A stretch of 64,000 bases of DNA from Deltaproteobacteria bacterium HGW-Deltaproteobacteria-6 (GTDB taxonomy: Bacteria; Desulfobacterota; Syntrophia; Syntrophales; Smithellaceae). The notes under the pieces were generated by a model that worked only from the letters and a program-made list of their open reading frames with translations, searched no databases and was not told the DNA's origin. The position numbers and the translations under genes were made by a program. This document shows, in pieces, positions 55,930 through 64,000 of this stretch. How positions within the stretch are numbered: the stretch's first letter is position 1; each line of letters begins with the position of its first letter. Location of the stretch: assembly GCA_002840435.1 (NCBI GenBank), contig PHAT01000005.1, positions 796,460-860,459 of the forward strand, written 5' to 3'.

Positions 55930-58900
55930 ATGAATGATAACAGCAAAACAAAGCAACAACTTATCCAAGAACTGGCCGCTATGCGCCGGCGCGTCAGTCA
56001 ATTGGAAGAATCGGAAGCAAGTTGTATACACAGAGAGGATGCGCTGCGGGAAAACGAAGAGCTATACCGCAGCATGATCGAAACATCCCCTGATCCAATC
56101 ATTATGTACAATTTAAGAGGGGAATTGCTTGCCGCCAATACACAGGCGGCCATGACCTATGGCGTATCGAGCGTTGCCGAGTTATTGAAGGAGGTAAGGA
56201 CGGTCTTTGATTTTCTCACTGAGGATGGCAAGGTTTACGCTGCGGCTAACTTCCGCGACACGCTTGCTGAAGGCGCGGCGCAACCAAGGGAATACAAGTT
56301 AAAGATGCGAGGAGGGAGGGCCATTACTGCTGAGTTGCACTCATCAATAGTGCGGACGGCAACGGGTAAGCCGCGGGGATTCATTAGTGTCGTCAGAGAT
56401 ATCACCAAACGCAAGCAGGCCGAAGATGCGTTGTGGGAGAATGAAAGGCTCCAGAATACCATCTTGAACAATGTTGGCGCTTATATATATCTTAAAGACA
56501 CGCAGTATCGTTACACGTATGTGAACGGCAAAGTGTGTCATTTGTTCGGCGTAAAAGAGGATGAAATTATCGGCAAAGATGATTCCAGCTTTTTCAACGC
56601 TGCCTCCGTTTTGGAAATCATGAAAAGCGATCATCGTGTCATTGAATATGGAGAAACGGTTACGCGTGAAGAGACCGATCTTACCTCATCGGATAAATTG
56701 CCTCGTACATACTGGGCGGTTAAACTTCCTCTCAAAGACAAAATGGGAAATATTTGCGGCCTGTGCGGCATATCCACGGATATTACGGAACTCAAACGCA
56801 CGGAAGAGGAATTGCGACGTCTTAACCATGTTCAGTCTTTGATATTGGATAACAGTATTATGGGAATCGCCTTTGTGCGTCACCGTATCTTTGAATGGGT
56901 GAATTCAAGGCTGTCCGATATGCTTGGCCTGCCTATGGACCGGGTCCAGGGCTTTAGTGTTCGACTCATGTATGCGTCAGATAAAGATTACGACGATCGA
57001 GAGCATGAAATCTATCTGGCTTTAAGCAGAGGAGAATGGTTCGAGAACGAGCTTGTCGTGCATCGCCCCGATGGAAACACCTTTAAGGGACGGATTATCG
57101 GGAAAGCCCTTAATCCATCCGTCCCCAATGAGGGGTCAATCTGGATTCTGGAAGACATCACCGATCGCAAACGGATGGAAAAAAATCTGCGCGAAAGTGA
57201 AGAAAAATACCGTACGGTGGTCGAGAAGGCCAATGAGGGGATTGCCATTTTACAGGACGGCTGCTTTGCCTATGTGAACCCTAAAATTTCCGAAGATATT
57301 CTCGGCGTGCCGGCCGGGGAACTGATCGGAAAGCCTATCCGCGATTTCATTCATCCGGAAGATCGGGACATTGTGGTCAGTCGCCACCAGAAGAGGTTGG
57401 CAGGCGAAAATGTTCCGGATTCCTATGAATTCAGGGCTGTCGACAAGAATAAAACGCTGAGGTGGCTGTATGTTTCAGCAAAGCGGATTCAATGGAAAGG
57501 GCGGCCTGCCACCCTTAATCTGTATACGGATGTCACCGAGCGCAAACAGATGGAAACAGCGCTCGAAGAGAGCGAAGCAAAGTACCGGCTGCTCGTGGAC
57601 AACTCGTATGATTTGATCTGGACTTTAAATGCGGATGGCGTGTTCACTTATGTTTCTCCTTCCTGGAAAAGAACCCTCGGGTATGAGCCATCCTCCATGA
57701 TTGGAAAGTCGTTCCAGCCGCTCGTTCATCCCGATGATGTTGATCTTTGCACCAAAGCCCTTCTGCATACAATACAACACAGAAAACAAATGCCGGGACC
57801 GACCTACCGGGTCTTGCGGGCCGACGGCGCCTGGCGGTGGCATGAAGCAAGCGGCACCCCTGTCTTTGGCCCGGATGGTGCTTTTATTTCTTTTGTTGGT
57901 GTTTCCCGGGACATCAATGACCGCAAGCAGATGGAAGAGGCATTGAAACGATCGGAAAGTCAGCTTTTCAGCATTATTGAGTTTTTGCCGGATGCAACTT
58001 TTGTCATTGATCTGGAAGGCAAGGTCATTGCCTGGAACCTGGCTATTGAAAAAATGACCGGGGTAAGCAAAGAAGACATGCTTGGCCGGCAGGACCGTGC
58101 CTATATGATTCCCTTCTATGGTGACAGACGGCGGCACCTGATGGATCTCATCGATGCAGACGATCGGGATATCGAATCCCGGTATCGCGATGTGCAGAGA
58201 AAAGGAAACACGCTTTATGCAGAAGCGTTTGCACCGGCTTTGTATCAGGGTAAAGGGGCTTATATTTTTGTAACGGCGGCGCCGATTTTTGATAATCGGG
58301 GAAATCGTGTCGGAACGATCGAATCGATTCGCGATGTCACCGGTATCAGGCGTGCCGAGGAAGAATTACGGGAAGCGCACAGGCGTCTGGATGAGATTAT
58401 TGAGTATCTGCCGGATGCTACGTTGGTCATTGATACCGAAGGAAAGGTCATCGCCTGGAACAAGGCTATGGAACAGATGACGGAGATTCAGGCCACGGAT
58501 ATGCTGGGCAAAGGCAACTATGAGTATGCCCTGCCTTTTTATGGCGAACGGCGGCCCATTTTGATCGATCTTGTTCTGAAATCCCAGGAAGAGTTTGAAG
58601 CAAGGTATGTCAGTACGGAAAGAAGATATATGGCGCTGGATGGAGAGGCCTATATGCCCGCCCTCAGGGGAGGCGAGGTTTATCTTTTCGGAAGAGCCAG
58701 CGCCCTGCGCGATTCGCAGGGGAATATTGTCGGCGCCATTGAATCGATCCGCGACATTACCGACCGCAGGAAAGCCGAGGAAAAATACAGAGGCATCTTC
58801 GAGAACGCCGTCATGGGCATATTTCAGACCACTCCCGAGGGGCGTATCATCGATGCCAATTCTTCGTTTGCCCGCATTCTTGGTTATGAATCTCCGGAGG

Positions 58901-60282
58901 AGGTTGTCAGTATGATCAACGATATGGAACGGCAGGTTTATGCAAATCCCCAAAACCGTCTTGATTTAATCCGGCTGATCAATGAACATGACACATTTAT
59001 GGGGCAGGAAGTTCAGCTTTTGAAGAAAGACGGGAGCCCCGTTTTTGTTTATGCCTCGGGGCGCGCCGTCCGTGACGGCACGGGAAATCTGCTGTATTAC
59101 GAGGGGACCATTCAGGACATCACGGATCGCAGGCGTCTTGAATCGCAGCTCCGGCAGGCGCAAAAGATGGAGGCGATCGGTACACTGGCCGGAGGCGTCG
59201 CTCATGATTTCAATAATATTCTGGCGTCCATGATGGGCTTTACGGAAATGGCCGCAAAAGAAACCCGCCAGGATGTCCGCCGGAAATATCATGATCGGGT
59301 GTTACAGGCATGTGCCCGGGCGAAAAACCTGGTCAATCAGATTCTGGCTTTCAGCCGCAGGCGGGAGCAGGAAAGCAGACCGTTGGACATCAAACTGATT
59401 TTGACGGAAGCCTTGAGTTTATTGCGGGCCACTCTGCCTGCTACCATTGAGATCAAACAGCAAATTACCCGTGAAGAGACCTATGTTCTGGCTGATCCCA
59501 CACAGATTCATCAGATTATGATGAATCTGTGCACCAATGCCGCGCATGCGATGCGGGAAAAAGGCGGGTTGCTGGATATTCAGCTGTCCGATATCGAGAT
59601 TCTTAATCCGGAGCAATTCTCGCACCTCGATTTACCGGTCGGGTCTTATGTGCAGTTGTTCGTCCGGGATACCGGCCACGGCATAGACGCCGCCATTCAG
59701 GACAAGATATTCGATCCGTTCTTCACCACGAAGAAAACCAAAGAGGGCACCGGTCTGGGGCTGTCCGTTGTTTACGGCATCGTGAAGAGTTGCGGCGGCG
59801 CAATCGATGTTCAAAGCACGGTGGGGCAAGGCACAACCTTTACAATTTATCTGCCGGGTGTCCATCCTGCAAACCATACCGAAGAAACGGACCGGGAGGA
59901 AGCTGATTTGCCGGGGAATGAGAGGATCCTTTTTGTCGATGATGAAGAAGCGCTGGTCAGCATGGCGGAGGCCTTTTTTGAATCTTTGGGCTATTCGATT
60001 ACGGCGACCGTCAGCAGCGCTGAAGCGCTTCGTCTGTTCCGGGAAAAACCTGACCAGTTCGATCTGGTGATTACCGACATGACCATGCCGGAAATCACTG
60101 GCGCGGAACTCGCCAGGGCATTGTTGAAAATCCATCCGGGCCTGCCGATTATTTTATGCACGGGTTACAGCGATTCCATTAATATGGATCAGGTTCGGAA
60201 ACTGAATATCCGGGAATTTGTTTTGAAACCGGTCCCCCTGCATGATCTGGGATTGCTGGTGCGGCGCGTATTGAAAGGTTAA
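55930..60282 (+). CDS. hybrid histidine kinase with eight PAS domains and a receiver (module B)
   Basis: 1450 residues from MNDNSKTKQQLIQELAAMRR; a TTG 12 codons upstream is less likely. An N-terminal coiled coil is followed by eight successive PAS domains (from the TTG: about 55-175, 185-300, 308-425, 433-550, 560-678, 687-815, 828-955, 962-1078). PAS 6 and 7 are recent duplicates (LPDATFVIDLEGKVIAWN versus LPDATLVIDTEGKVIAWN). HisKA has GTLAGGVAHDFNNIL with H1104, then HATPase and a receiver with D1395. No membrane segment. The part from PAS 8 to the end is closely similar to the module A kinase. Confidence 0.9.
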   Translation: MNDNSKTKQQLIQELAAMRRRVSQLEESEASCIHREDALRENEELYRSMIETSPDPIIMYNLRGELLAANTQAAMTYGVSSVAELLKEVRTVFDFLTEDGKVYAAANFRDTLAEGAAQPREYKLKMRGGRAITAELHSSIVRTATGKPRGFISVVRDITKRKQAEDALWENERLQNTILNNVGAYIYLKDTQYRYTYVNGKVCHLFGVKEDEIIGKDDSSFFNAASVLEIMKSDHRVIEYGETVTREETDLTSSDKLPRTYWAVKLPLKDKMGNICGLCGISTDITELKRTEEELRRLNHVQSLILDNSIMGIAFVRHRIFEWVNSRLSDMLGLPMDRVQGFSVRLMYASDKDYDDREHEIYLALSRGEWFENELVVHRPDGNTFKGRIIGKALNPSVPNEGSIWILEDITDRKRMEKNLRESEEKYRTVVEKANEGIAILQDGCFAYVNPKISEDILGVPAGELIGKPIRDFIHPEDRDIVVSRHQKRLAGENVPDSYEFRAVDKNKTLRWLYVSAKRIQWKGRPATLNLYTDVTERKQMETALEESEAKYRLLVDNSYDLIWTLNADGVFTYVSPSWKRTLGYEPSSMIGKSFQPLVHPDDVDLCTKALLHTIQHRKQMPGPTYRVLRADGAWRWHEASGTPVFGPDGAFISFVGVSRDINDRKQMEEALKRSESQLFSIIEFLPDATFVIDLEGKVIAWNLAIEKMTGVSKEDMLGRQDRAYMIPFYGDRRRHLMDLIDADDRDIESRYRDVQRKGNTLYAEAFAPALYQGKGAYIFVTAAPIFDNRGNRVGTIESIRDVTGIRRAEEELREAHRRLDEIIEYLPDATLVIDTEGKVIAWNKAMEQMTEIQATDMLGKGNYEYALPFYGERRPILIDLVLKSQEEFEARYVSTERRYMALDGEAYMPALRGGEVYLFGRASALRDSQGNIVGAIESIRDITDRRKAEEKYRGIFENAVMGIFQTTPEGRIIDANSSFARILGYESPEEVVSMINDMERQVYANPQNRLDLIRLINEHDTFMGQEVQLLKKDGSPVFVYASGRAVRDGTGNLLYYEGTIQDITDRRRLESQLRQAQKMEAIGTLAGGVAHDFNNILASMMGFTEMAAKETRQDVRRKYHDRVLQACARAKNLVNQILAFSRRREQESRPLDIKLILTEALSLLRATLPATIEIKQQITREETYVLADPTQIHQIMMNLCTNAAHAMREKGGLLDIQLSDIEILNPEQFSHLDLPVGSYVQLFVRDTGHGIDAAIQDKIFDPFFTTKKTKEGTGLGLSVVYGIVKSCGGAIDVQSTVGQGTTFTIYLPGVHPANHTEETDREEADLPGNERILFVDDEEALVSMAEAFFESLGYSITATVSSAEALRLFREKPDQFDLVITDMTMPEITGAELARALLKIHPGLPIILCTGYSDSINMDQVRKLNIREFVLKPVPLHDLGLLVRRVLKG

Positions 60283-60292
60283 GCTTATCATT

Positions 60293-61696
60293 ATGGCGAA
60301 AATATTGATCATTGACGACGATGAATTGTTTTGTGAACTATTATCCAGTGCCTTCACCGATGATGGGCATGAAGTTGATTGTGCCTATAGTCTGAAGTCG
60401 GGGCTGCTGCTTGCTTCCAGGCGTTTTTTTGATATTGTTTTTCTGGATGTCCGGCTGCCGGACGGCAATGGACTGGATAAATTGTCCGAGATTCGCGACG
60501 CGGCCTCAACGCCGGAAGTGATTATTCTAACCGGCGCCGGCACGCCCAACGCCGCGGAATTAGCCATTAAGTGCGGCGCGTGGGATTATATCCAGAAACC
60601 GTCAACCATCAGCGCCATGACGCTTCCTTTGCTTCGGGCGCTGCAATACCGTGAAGAAAAATTAAAGAAAAAACCGTCCGCCATCCTGAAGATGGAGGGC
60701 ATTATCGGCGGCAGCTCCAGAATGAAAACCTGTCATGATCTGGTGTCGGAGGCGGCATCGTGCGACGCCAATGTCTTAATCACCGGCGAAACAGGCACCG
60801 GCAAGGAGCTTTTCGCGAAGGCCGTTCATGAAAACAGTCCTCGCGCCTCCCGCAACTTTGTGATTGTCGATTGTGCCTCCCTGACGCCGAGCCTTACCGA
60901 AAGCACGCTTTTCGGATATGAGAAAGGCGCCTACACGGGCGCCGATTACAGCCGCGACGGACTCATCAAGCAGGCCAATGGTGGAACTTTGTTTCTGGAT
61001 GAAATCGGAGAACTTCCTCTGTCGATACAAAAGAGTTTTCTCCGGGTCCTTCAGGAGCACCGTTTCCGTTCCTTAGGTGGCGGAAAAGAAATAGAAAGTG
61101 ATTTTCGTTTGATCGCAGCCACGAACCGCAATCTTGACCAAATGGTCAAGGAAGGTTTGTTTCGTGAAGATCTTTTTTTCCGCATTCGTTCTATTACGCT
61201 GGAGGTCCCGCCATTGCGGGAACATCGCGATGATCTGATCGAGATTGCCGCTTATCATACGGCGAGAATCTGTAAGCGCAGCCACATGGAACCTAAAAAA
61301 CTATCATCGGATTTTGCGGAAGCTCTGCTTTCCTATACATGGCCGGGCAATGTCCGGGAACTGGTCAATGCTGTTGAGCGGGCAATTGCCGCCGCCCTGT
61401 CCGCGCCGACGCTTTTCAGCAAGCATCTGCCCAGTGCCATTCGGGTAAAACTGGCGCAGCTCAAAGCGTTTGGAGAGTTGAGTGGCGAAGATGAGCCTGA
61501 TGCCGCTATGCCGGCTACGCTGCCGCGGCTGAAGGTTTTTCGTGAAGAGATGTATGCAAAAGCAGAAGAAAAATATCTGCAGCAATTGATAAAGTCCAGC
61601 CAGGGCAATATTTCCGAAGCCTGCGGGATTAGTGGTCTTGGCCGCGCTCGTCTTTATGAGATTCTAACAAAGCATCATCTGAAATTATCAAATTAA
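60293..61696 (+). CDS. NtrC-family sigma-54 response regulator (module B)
   Basis: 467 residues, ten bases after the kinase. Receiver with D8-D10 and D52 (FLDVRLPDG), AAA+ domain with GETGTGKE, sigma-54 loop GAYTGA (Tyr for Phe) and GGTLFLDEIGE, and a C-terminal Fis helix-turn-helix with ISGLGRARLYEILTKHH. It is a close paralogue of the regulator at 50735. The recognition helix differs at several residues, in parallel with different direct repeats downstream. Confidence 0.93.
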   Translation: MAKILIIDDDELFCELLSSAFTDDGHEVDCAYSLKSGLLLASRRFFDIVFLDVRLPDGNGLDKLSEIRDAASTPEVIILTGAGTPNAAELAIKCGAWDYIQKPSTISAMTLPLLRALQYREEKLKKKPSAILKMEGIIGGSSRMKTCHDLVSEAASCDANVLITGETGTGKELFAKAVHENSPRASRNFVIVDCASLTPSLTESTLFGYEKGAYTGADYSRDGLIKQANGGTLFLDEIGELPLSIQKSFLRVLQEHRFRSLGGGKEIESDFRLIAATNRNLDQMVKEGLFREDLFFRIRSITLEVPPLREHRDDLIEIAAYHTARICKRSHMEPKKLSSDFAEALLSYTWPGNVRELVNAVERAIAAALSAPTLFSKHLPSAIRVKLAQLKAFGELSGEDEPDAAMPATLPRLKVFREEMYAKAEEKYLQQLIKSSQGNISEACGISGLGRARLYEILTKHHLKLSN

Positions 61697-61732
61697 AATC
61701 AGTCTTCGCTAGCTTAGTCTGATGATCAAGCT

Positions 61733-61790
61733 GTCTGGAGAAACCAGACAAACTCTGCTTTTTCCAGACGGATTCTCTTTTCATCCAGTC
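61733..61790 (+). promoter_or_regulatory. CCAGAC direct repeats at ~20-bp spacing (candidate UAS)
   Basis: CCAGAC at 61744 and 61764, and CCAGTC at 61785, are spaced by 20 and 21 bp. The first forms an inverted repeat with GTCTGG at 61733-61738. The arrangement copies that of the CCGTAC repeats in module A but with another core sequence. They lie about 55-100 bp upstream of the sigma-54 promoter. Confidence 0.55.
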
Positions 61791-61844
61791 ACCTCGTTTA
61801 ACCCAACTATCCGTAATCATATCGATAGGCATGAATTATCTTTT

Positions 61845-61860
61845 TGGCACATATACTGCT
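61845..61860 (+). promoter_or_regulatory. sigma-54 promoter (module B)
   Basis: TGGCACATATACTGCT matches the -24/-12 consensus (TGGCAC-N5-TTGCW) with correct GG and GC elements ten bases apart and only minor deviation. The small receiver-like gene starts about 47 bases downstream. Confidence 0.75.
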
Positions 61861-61906
61861 CTAACATCTTTCCGTGTGAACAATATCAAGATGCGAGATG
61901 ATCATC

Positions 61907-62320
61907 ATGTCCGTTATTTTATATTTACCGCAAAAAGAAAGATCAGAAGAGCAGTTGCTTCAAATTATCATCGAAGCAATTCCGGATCAGAAGATTGAAA
62001 TATATTCTTCGCTTGATGAACTGTCTGACAGGTTACACCAACCTATGCCGGATATCGGCGTAGCGGTTCTCTATGTCGCAAACCGCTCGGAGTTGATGGA
62101 GATTATTTACCTCGGAGATTATTTAGACGAACTTAAGGTTGTGCTGGTCCTGCCGGACAGTGATCCGGAGTTTCTTGAGAAAGCGTACATTTTGTGTCCG
62201 CGTTTTATTGCGGCGACGGAGAGCGATTTCAAACATTTAGGCAGCGTTCTAAAAAAGATGACGGATCTGTATGGCAAGACGCATTGGACCCAACAAGAAA
62301 AGTATTTCATGAAAACATAA
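61907..62320 (+). CDS. small receiver-fold protein without phosphoacceptor (module B)
   Basis: 137 residues from [16 protein letters not shown]; an ATG three codons upstream (61898) is possible. Paralogue of the protein at 52371: [44 protein letters not shown] and [16 protein letters not shown] align throughout, and again no phosphorylation-site acids are present. It has 13 extra C-terminal residues. It is the first gene after the sigma-54 promoter and precedes the MCP by 25 bases. Confidence 0.65.
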   Translation: MSVILYLPQKERSEEQLLQIIIEAIPDQKIEIYSSLDELSDRLHQPMPDIGVAVLYVANRSELMEIIYLGDYLDELKVVLVLPDSDPEFLEKAYILCPRFIAATESDFKHLGSVLKKMTDLYGKTHWTQQEKYFMKT

Positions 62321-62345
62321 ATTCATAGGTAAGGAGGTAGATGAT

Positions 62346-64000
62346 ATGAAAAAGTCTTTACGTTTTAAAATGATGGCGGGCGGCATTATTGCTGTGTTTG
62401 TGCCTTTGCTGGTGGTTGGAGGATTTTCCGCCTACAAGTCGATGAGCGCACTGGAAGAGTCAGCACAGTCGCAATCGATGGAAGTGGCAAAAGGTCTGGC
62501 CAACATGGCGAATCTGGTCGTGCAGGAAGAAATGAAAATCGCTGCGCAAATCGCCGTGAATGATTCGGTGATCCAGGCCGCCGTCGCTAATAACCAGGGC
62601 AGAAAAGACAGTGCGGAAGCCGCGAAAGCCGCGGCGGAACTGACGGCTTTGATCCGGCAAAGCGGTAATGAATATGAAACAATTTACATTGCCGGAACGG
62701 ACGGGAAAATTTTTGCGGATGGTGTCGAAGGCAAATATAAAGGCATTGATGTTTCCGATAGAAATTACATCCAGACGGCAAAATCCGGCAAAGTAAACAG
62801 CGGAGCGGTTATGCTATCCAAACTCACCGGCAAACCCGTGCTGATGTCCGGCGCGCCCGTCTATTCGAAATCAAAGGAGTTGATCGGTGTTGTCGGAACT
62901 GCCGTCAACGCTGATTTTCTGGTAGATAAAGTGGCCGGCACCAAACTGGGGAAAACCGGCTACGGCTTTGCTGTTGACAAAACCGGTTCGGTCATTGCTC
63001 ATCCGAAAAAAGAGTTCATTCTCGCCCTCAATGCCCTGGAACAGGAGGGGATGAAGGAATTTAGTAAAAAAATGGTTGCCGGAGAAACCGGTTCGGAGCC
63101 TTATACGTTCAAGGGTGTAAAAAAAATGGCCGGATTTGCTCCGGTGCCCCTGGCCGGCTGGGGCATTTGCATCACCCAGGATTATAATGAATTCATGGCG
63201 CCGGCTTATCACCTCATGGGGGTTATTCTGGTTATCGGCATTATTTTCCTGGTGATTGCTGTGGTGAGCGTTTCTTTTTTTGCCCGGGGAATTGCGTTGC
63301 CGATTGGGCATGTTGCCAATGATCTGGGCGACGCCTCCGAACAGGTAGCCGCGGCATCGTCGCAGGTGGCAGCCGCCAGTCAGAGTCTGGCAGAAGGAGC
63401 ATCCGAGCAGGCCTCCGCGCTGGAAGAAACCTCTTCTTCCCTGGAAGAGATGTCCTCCATGACCAAACAAAACGCGGACAACGCCGCTCAGGCGAGGGCG
63501 TTGATGGGCGAAGCCAAGCAGATTGTGGAAAGAGTCGATGGACAGATGAAAAACATGGTAACGGCGATTCAGGAAGTGACCAGATCCAGCGAAGAAACAG
63601 GGAAGATTATCAAGACGATCGATGAGATTGCCTTCCAGACCAACCTGCTGGCGCTGAATGCCGCCGTGGAAGCGGCACGTGCCGGCGAGGCCGGCGCAGG
63701 CTTTGCGGTGGTGGCGGATGAAGTCCGGAATCTGGCCTTGCGGGCGGCGGACGCGGCGAAAAATACATCCAATCTGATTGAGAATACCATCGTGACGGTG
63801 AAGAACAGCCGGGATCTGACTCAGAAGACACAGGATGCCTTCAAGGAAAATATGGAAATTGCCGGTAAGATCAGCCAACTGGTGGATGAGATTGCGGCAG
63901 CGTCTTCCGAGCAGGCTGTGGGCATCGGCCAGATCGGCAAGGCCGTGGCGGAGATGGACAAAGTGGTTCAGCAAACAGCGGCCAATGCTGAAGAATCAGC
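62346..64000 (+). CDS. methyl-accepting chemotaxis protein with Cache sensor domain (module B, 3' end outside window)
   Basis: 551 codons are visible and the frame is still open at the window edge. TAAGGAGG precedes the ATG. The start [20 protein letters not shown] gives TM1; the periplasmic Cache domain has [34 protein letters not shown] and [21 protein letters not shown]2 follows near residue 290, then [20 protein letters not shown] and the tip [20 protein letters not shown]. It is a paralogue of the MCP at 52812; sensor domains differ more than signalling domains, suggesting different ligands. Confidence 0.92.
   Translation, partial: MKKSLRFKMMAGGIIAVFVPLLVVGGFSAYKSMSALEESAQSQSMEVAKGLANMANLVVQEEMKIAAQIAVNDSVIQAAVANNQGRKDSAEAAKAAAELTALIRQSGNEYETIYIAGTDGKIFADGVEGKYKGIDVSDRNYIQTAKSGKVNSGAVMLSKLTGKPVLMSGAPVYSKSKELIGVVGTAVNADFLVDKVAGTKLGKTGYGFAVDKTGSVIAHPKKEFILALNALEQEGMKEFSKKMVAGETGSEPYTFKGVKKMAGFAPVPLAGWGICITQDYNEFMAPAYHLMGVILVIGIIFLVIAVVSVSFFARGIALPIGHVANDLGDASEQVAAASSQVAAASQSLAEGASEQASALEETSSSLEEMSSMTKQNADNAAQARALMGEAKQIVERVDGQMKNMVTAIQEVTRSSEETGKIIKTIDEIAFQTNLLALNAAVEAARAGEAGAGFAVVADEVRNLALRAADAAKNTSNLIENTIVTVKNSRDLTQKTQDAFKENMEIAGKISQLVDEIAAASSEQAVGIGQIGKAVAEMDKVVQQTAANAEES

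Overview
The window (64 kb, roughly 50% G+C) looks like the chromosome of a strictly anaerobic deltaproteobacterium of the Syntrophus/Smithella type. This is inferred from gene content, not from a marker-gene comparison: a 4-hydroxybutyryl-CoA dehydratase family enzyme with its [4Fe-4S] ligands, a double-cubane (2-hydroxyacyl-CoA dehydratase family) reductase, an MvhD-type electron-transfer subunit, molybdate uptake, and a selenocysteine tRNA with selenium-associated genes.

Layout. 1-7.4 kb: a hydrolase cut by the window edge, membrane proteins, the AbfD-like enzyme, small redox and hypothetical genes. 7.8-14.5 kb: a minus-strand housekeeping block cinA-thpR-recA-recX-alaS, with pgpA. 14.7-18.8 kb: molybdenum genes (mobB, then modABC on the other strand). 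19.0-29.3 kb: a selenium/arsenic-associated region with a tRNA-Sec gene, mvhD followed by a DUF3343 fragment, an intact DUF3343-yedF pair beside a double-cubane reductase, and a tightly overlapping plus-strand operon (AhpD-like protein, ArsS-type radical SAM protein, two 'selenodomain-associated' transferases, DUF3047, and an Fe-S/TVP38 fusion). It ends with a 97-residue HesB-like gene read through an in-frame UGA, which I interpret as a real selenoprotein. 29.4-37 kb: uup, an AT-rich orphan gene, and purine synthesis (purSL, purQ). 37-46 kb: PhoH, a lytic transglycosylase, and a glycolytic block (gap, pgk, tpiA) facing a eukaryote-like bifunctional PFK-2/FBPase-2 gene.

47-64 kb: the most unusual part is a duplicated signalling module. 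Each copy has, in order, a PAS-rich hybrid histidine kinase, an NtrC-family sigma-54 activator, an intergenic region with ~20-bp-spaced direct repeats and a sigma-54-like promoter, a small receiver-fold protein without phosphoacceptor residues, and a methyl-accepting chemotaxis protein. The first copy is followed by CheW. The layout suggests that a two-component system transcriptionally controls a dedicated chemoreceptor array. A chimeric cheW/MCP stub and an MCP N-terminal remnant record recombination between tandem copies.

Several dispersed repeat families occur. One is a composite hairpin plus 'CGAGATACG' element lying directly upstream of start codons, in the same orientation as the gene.
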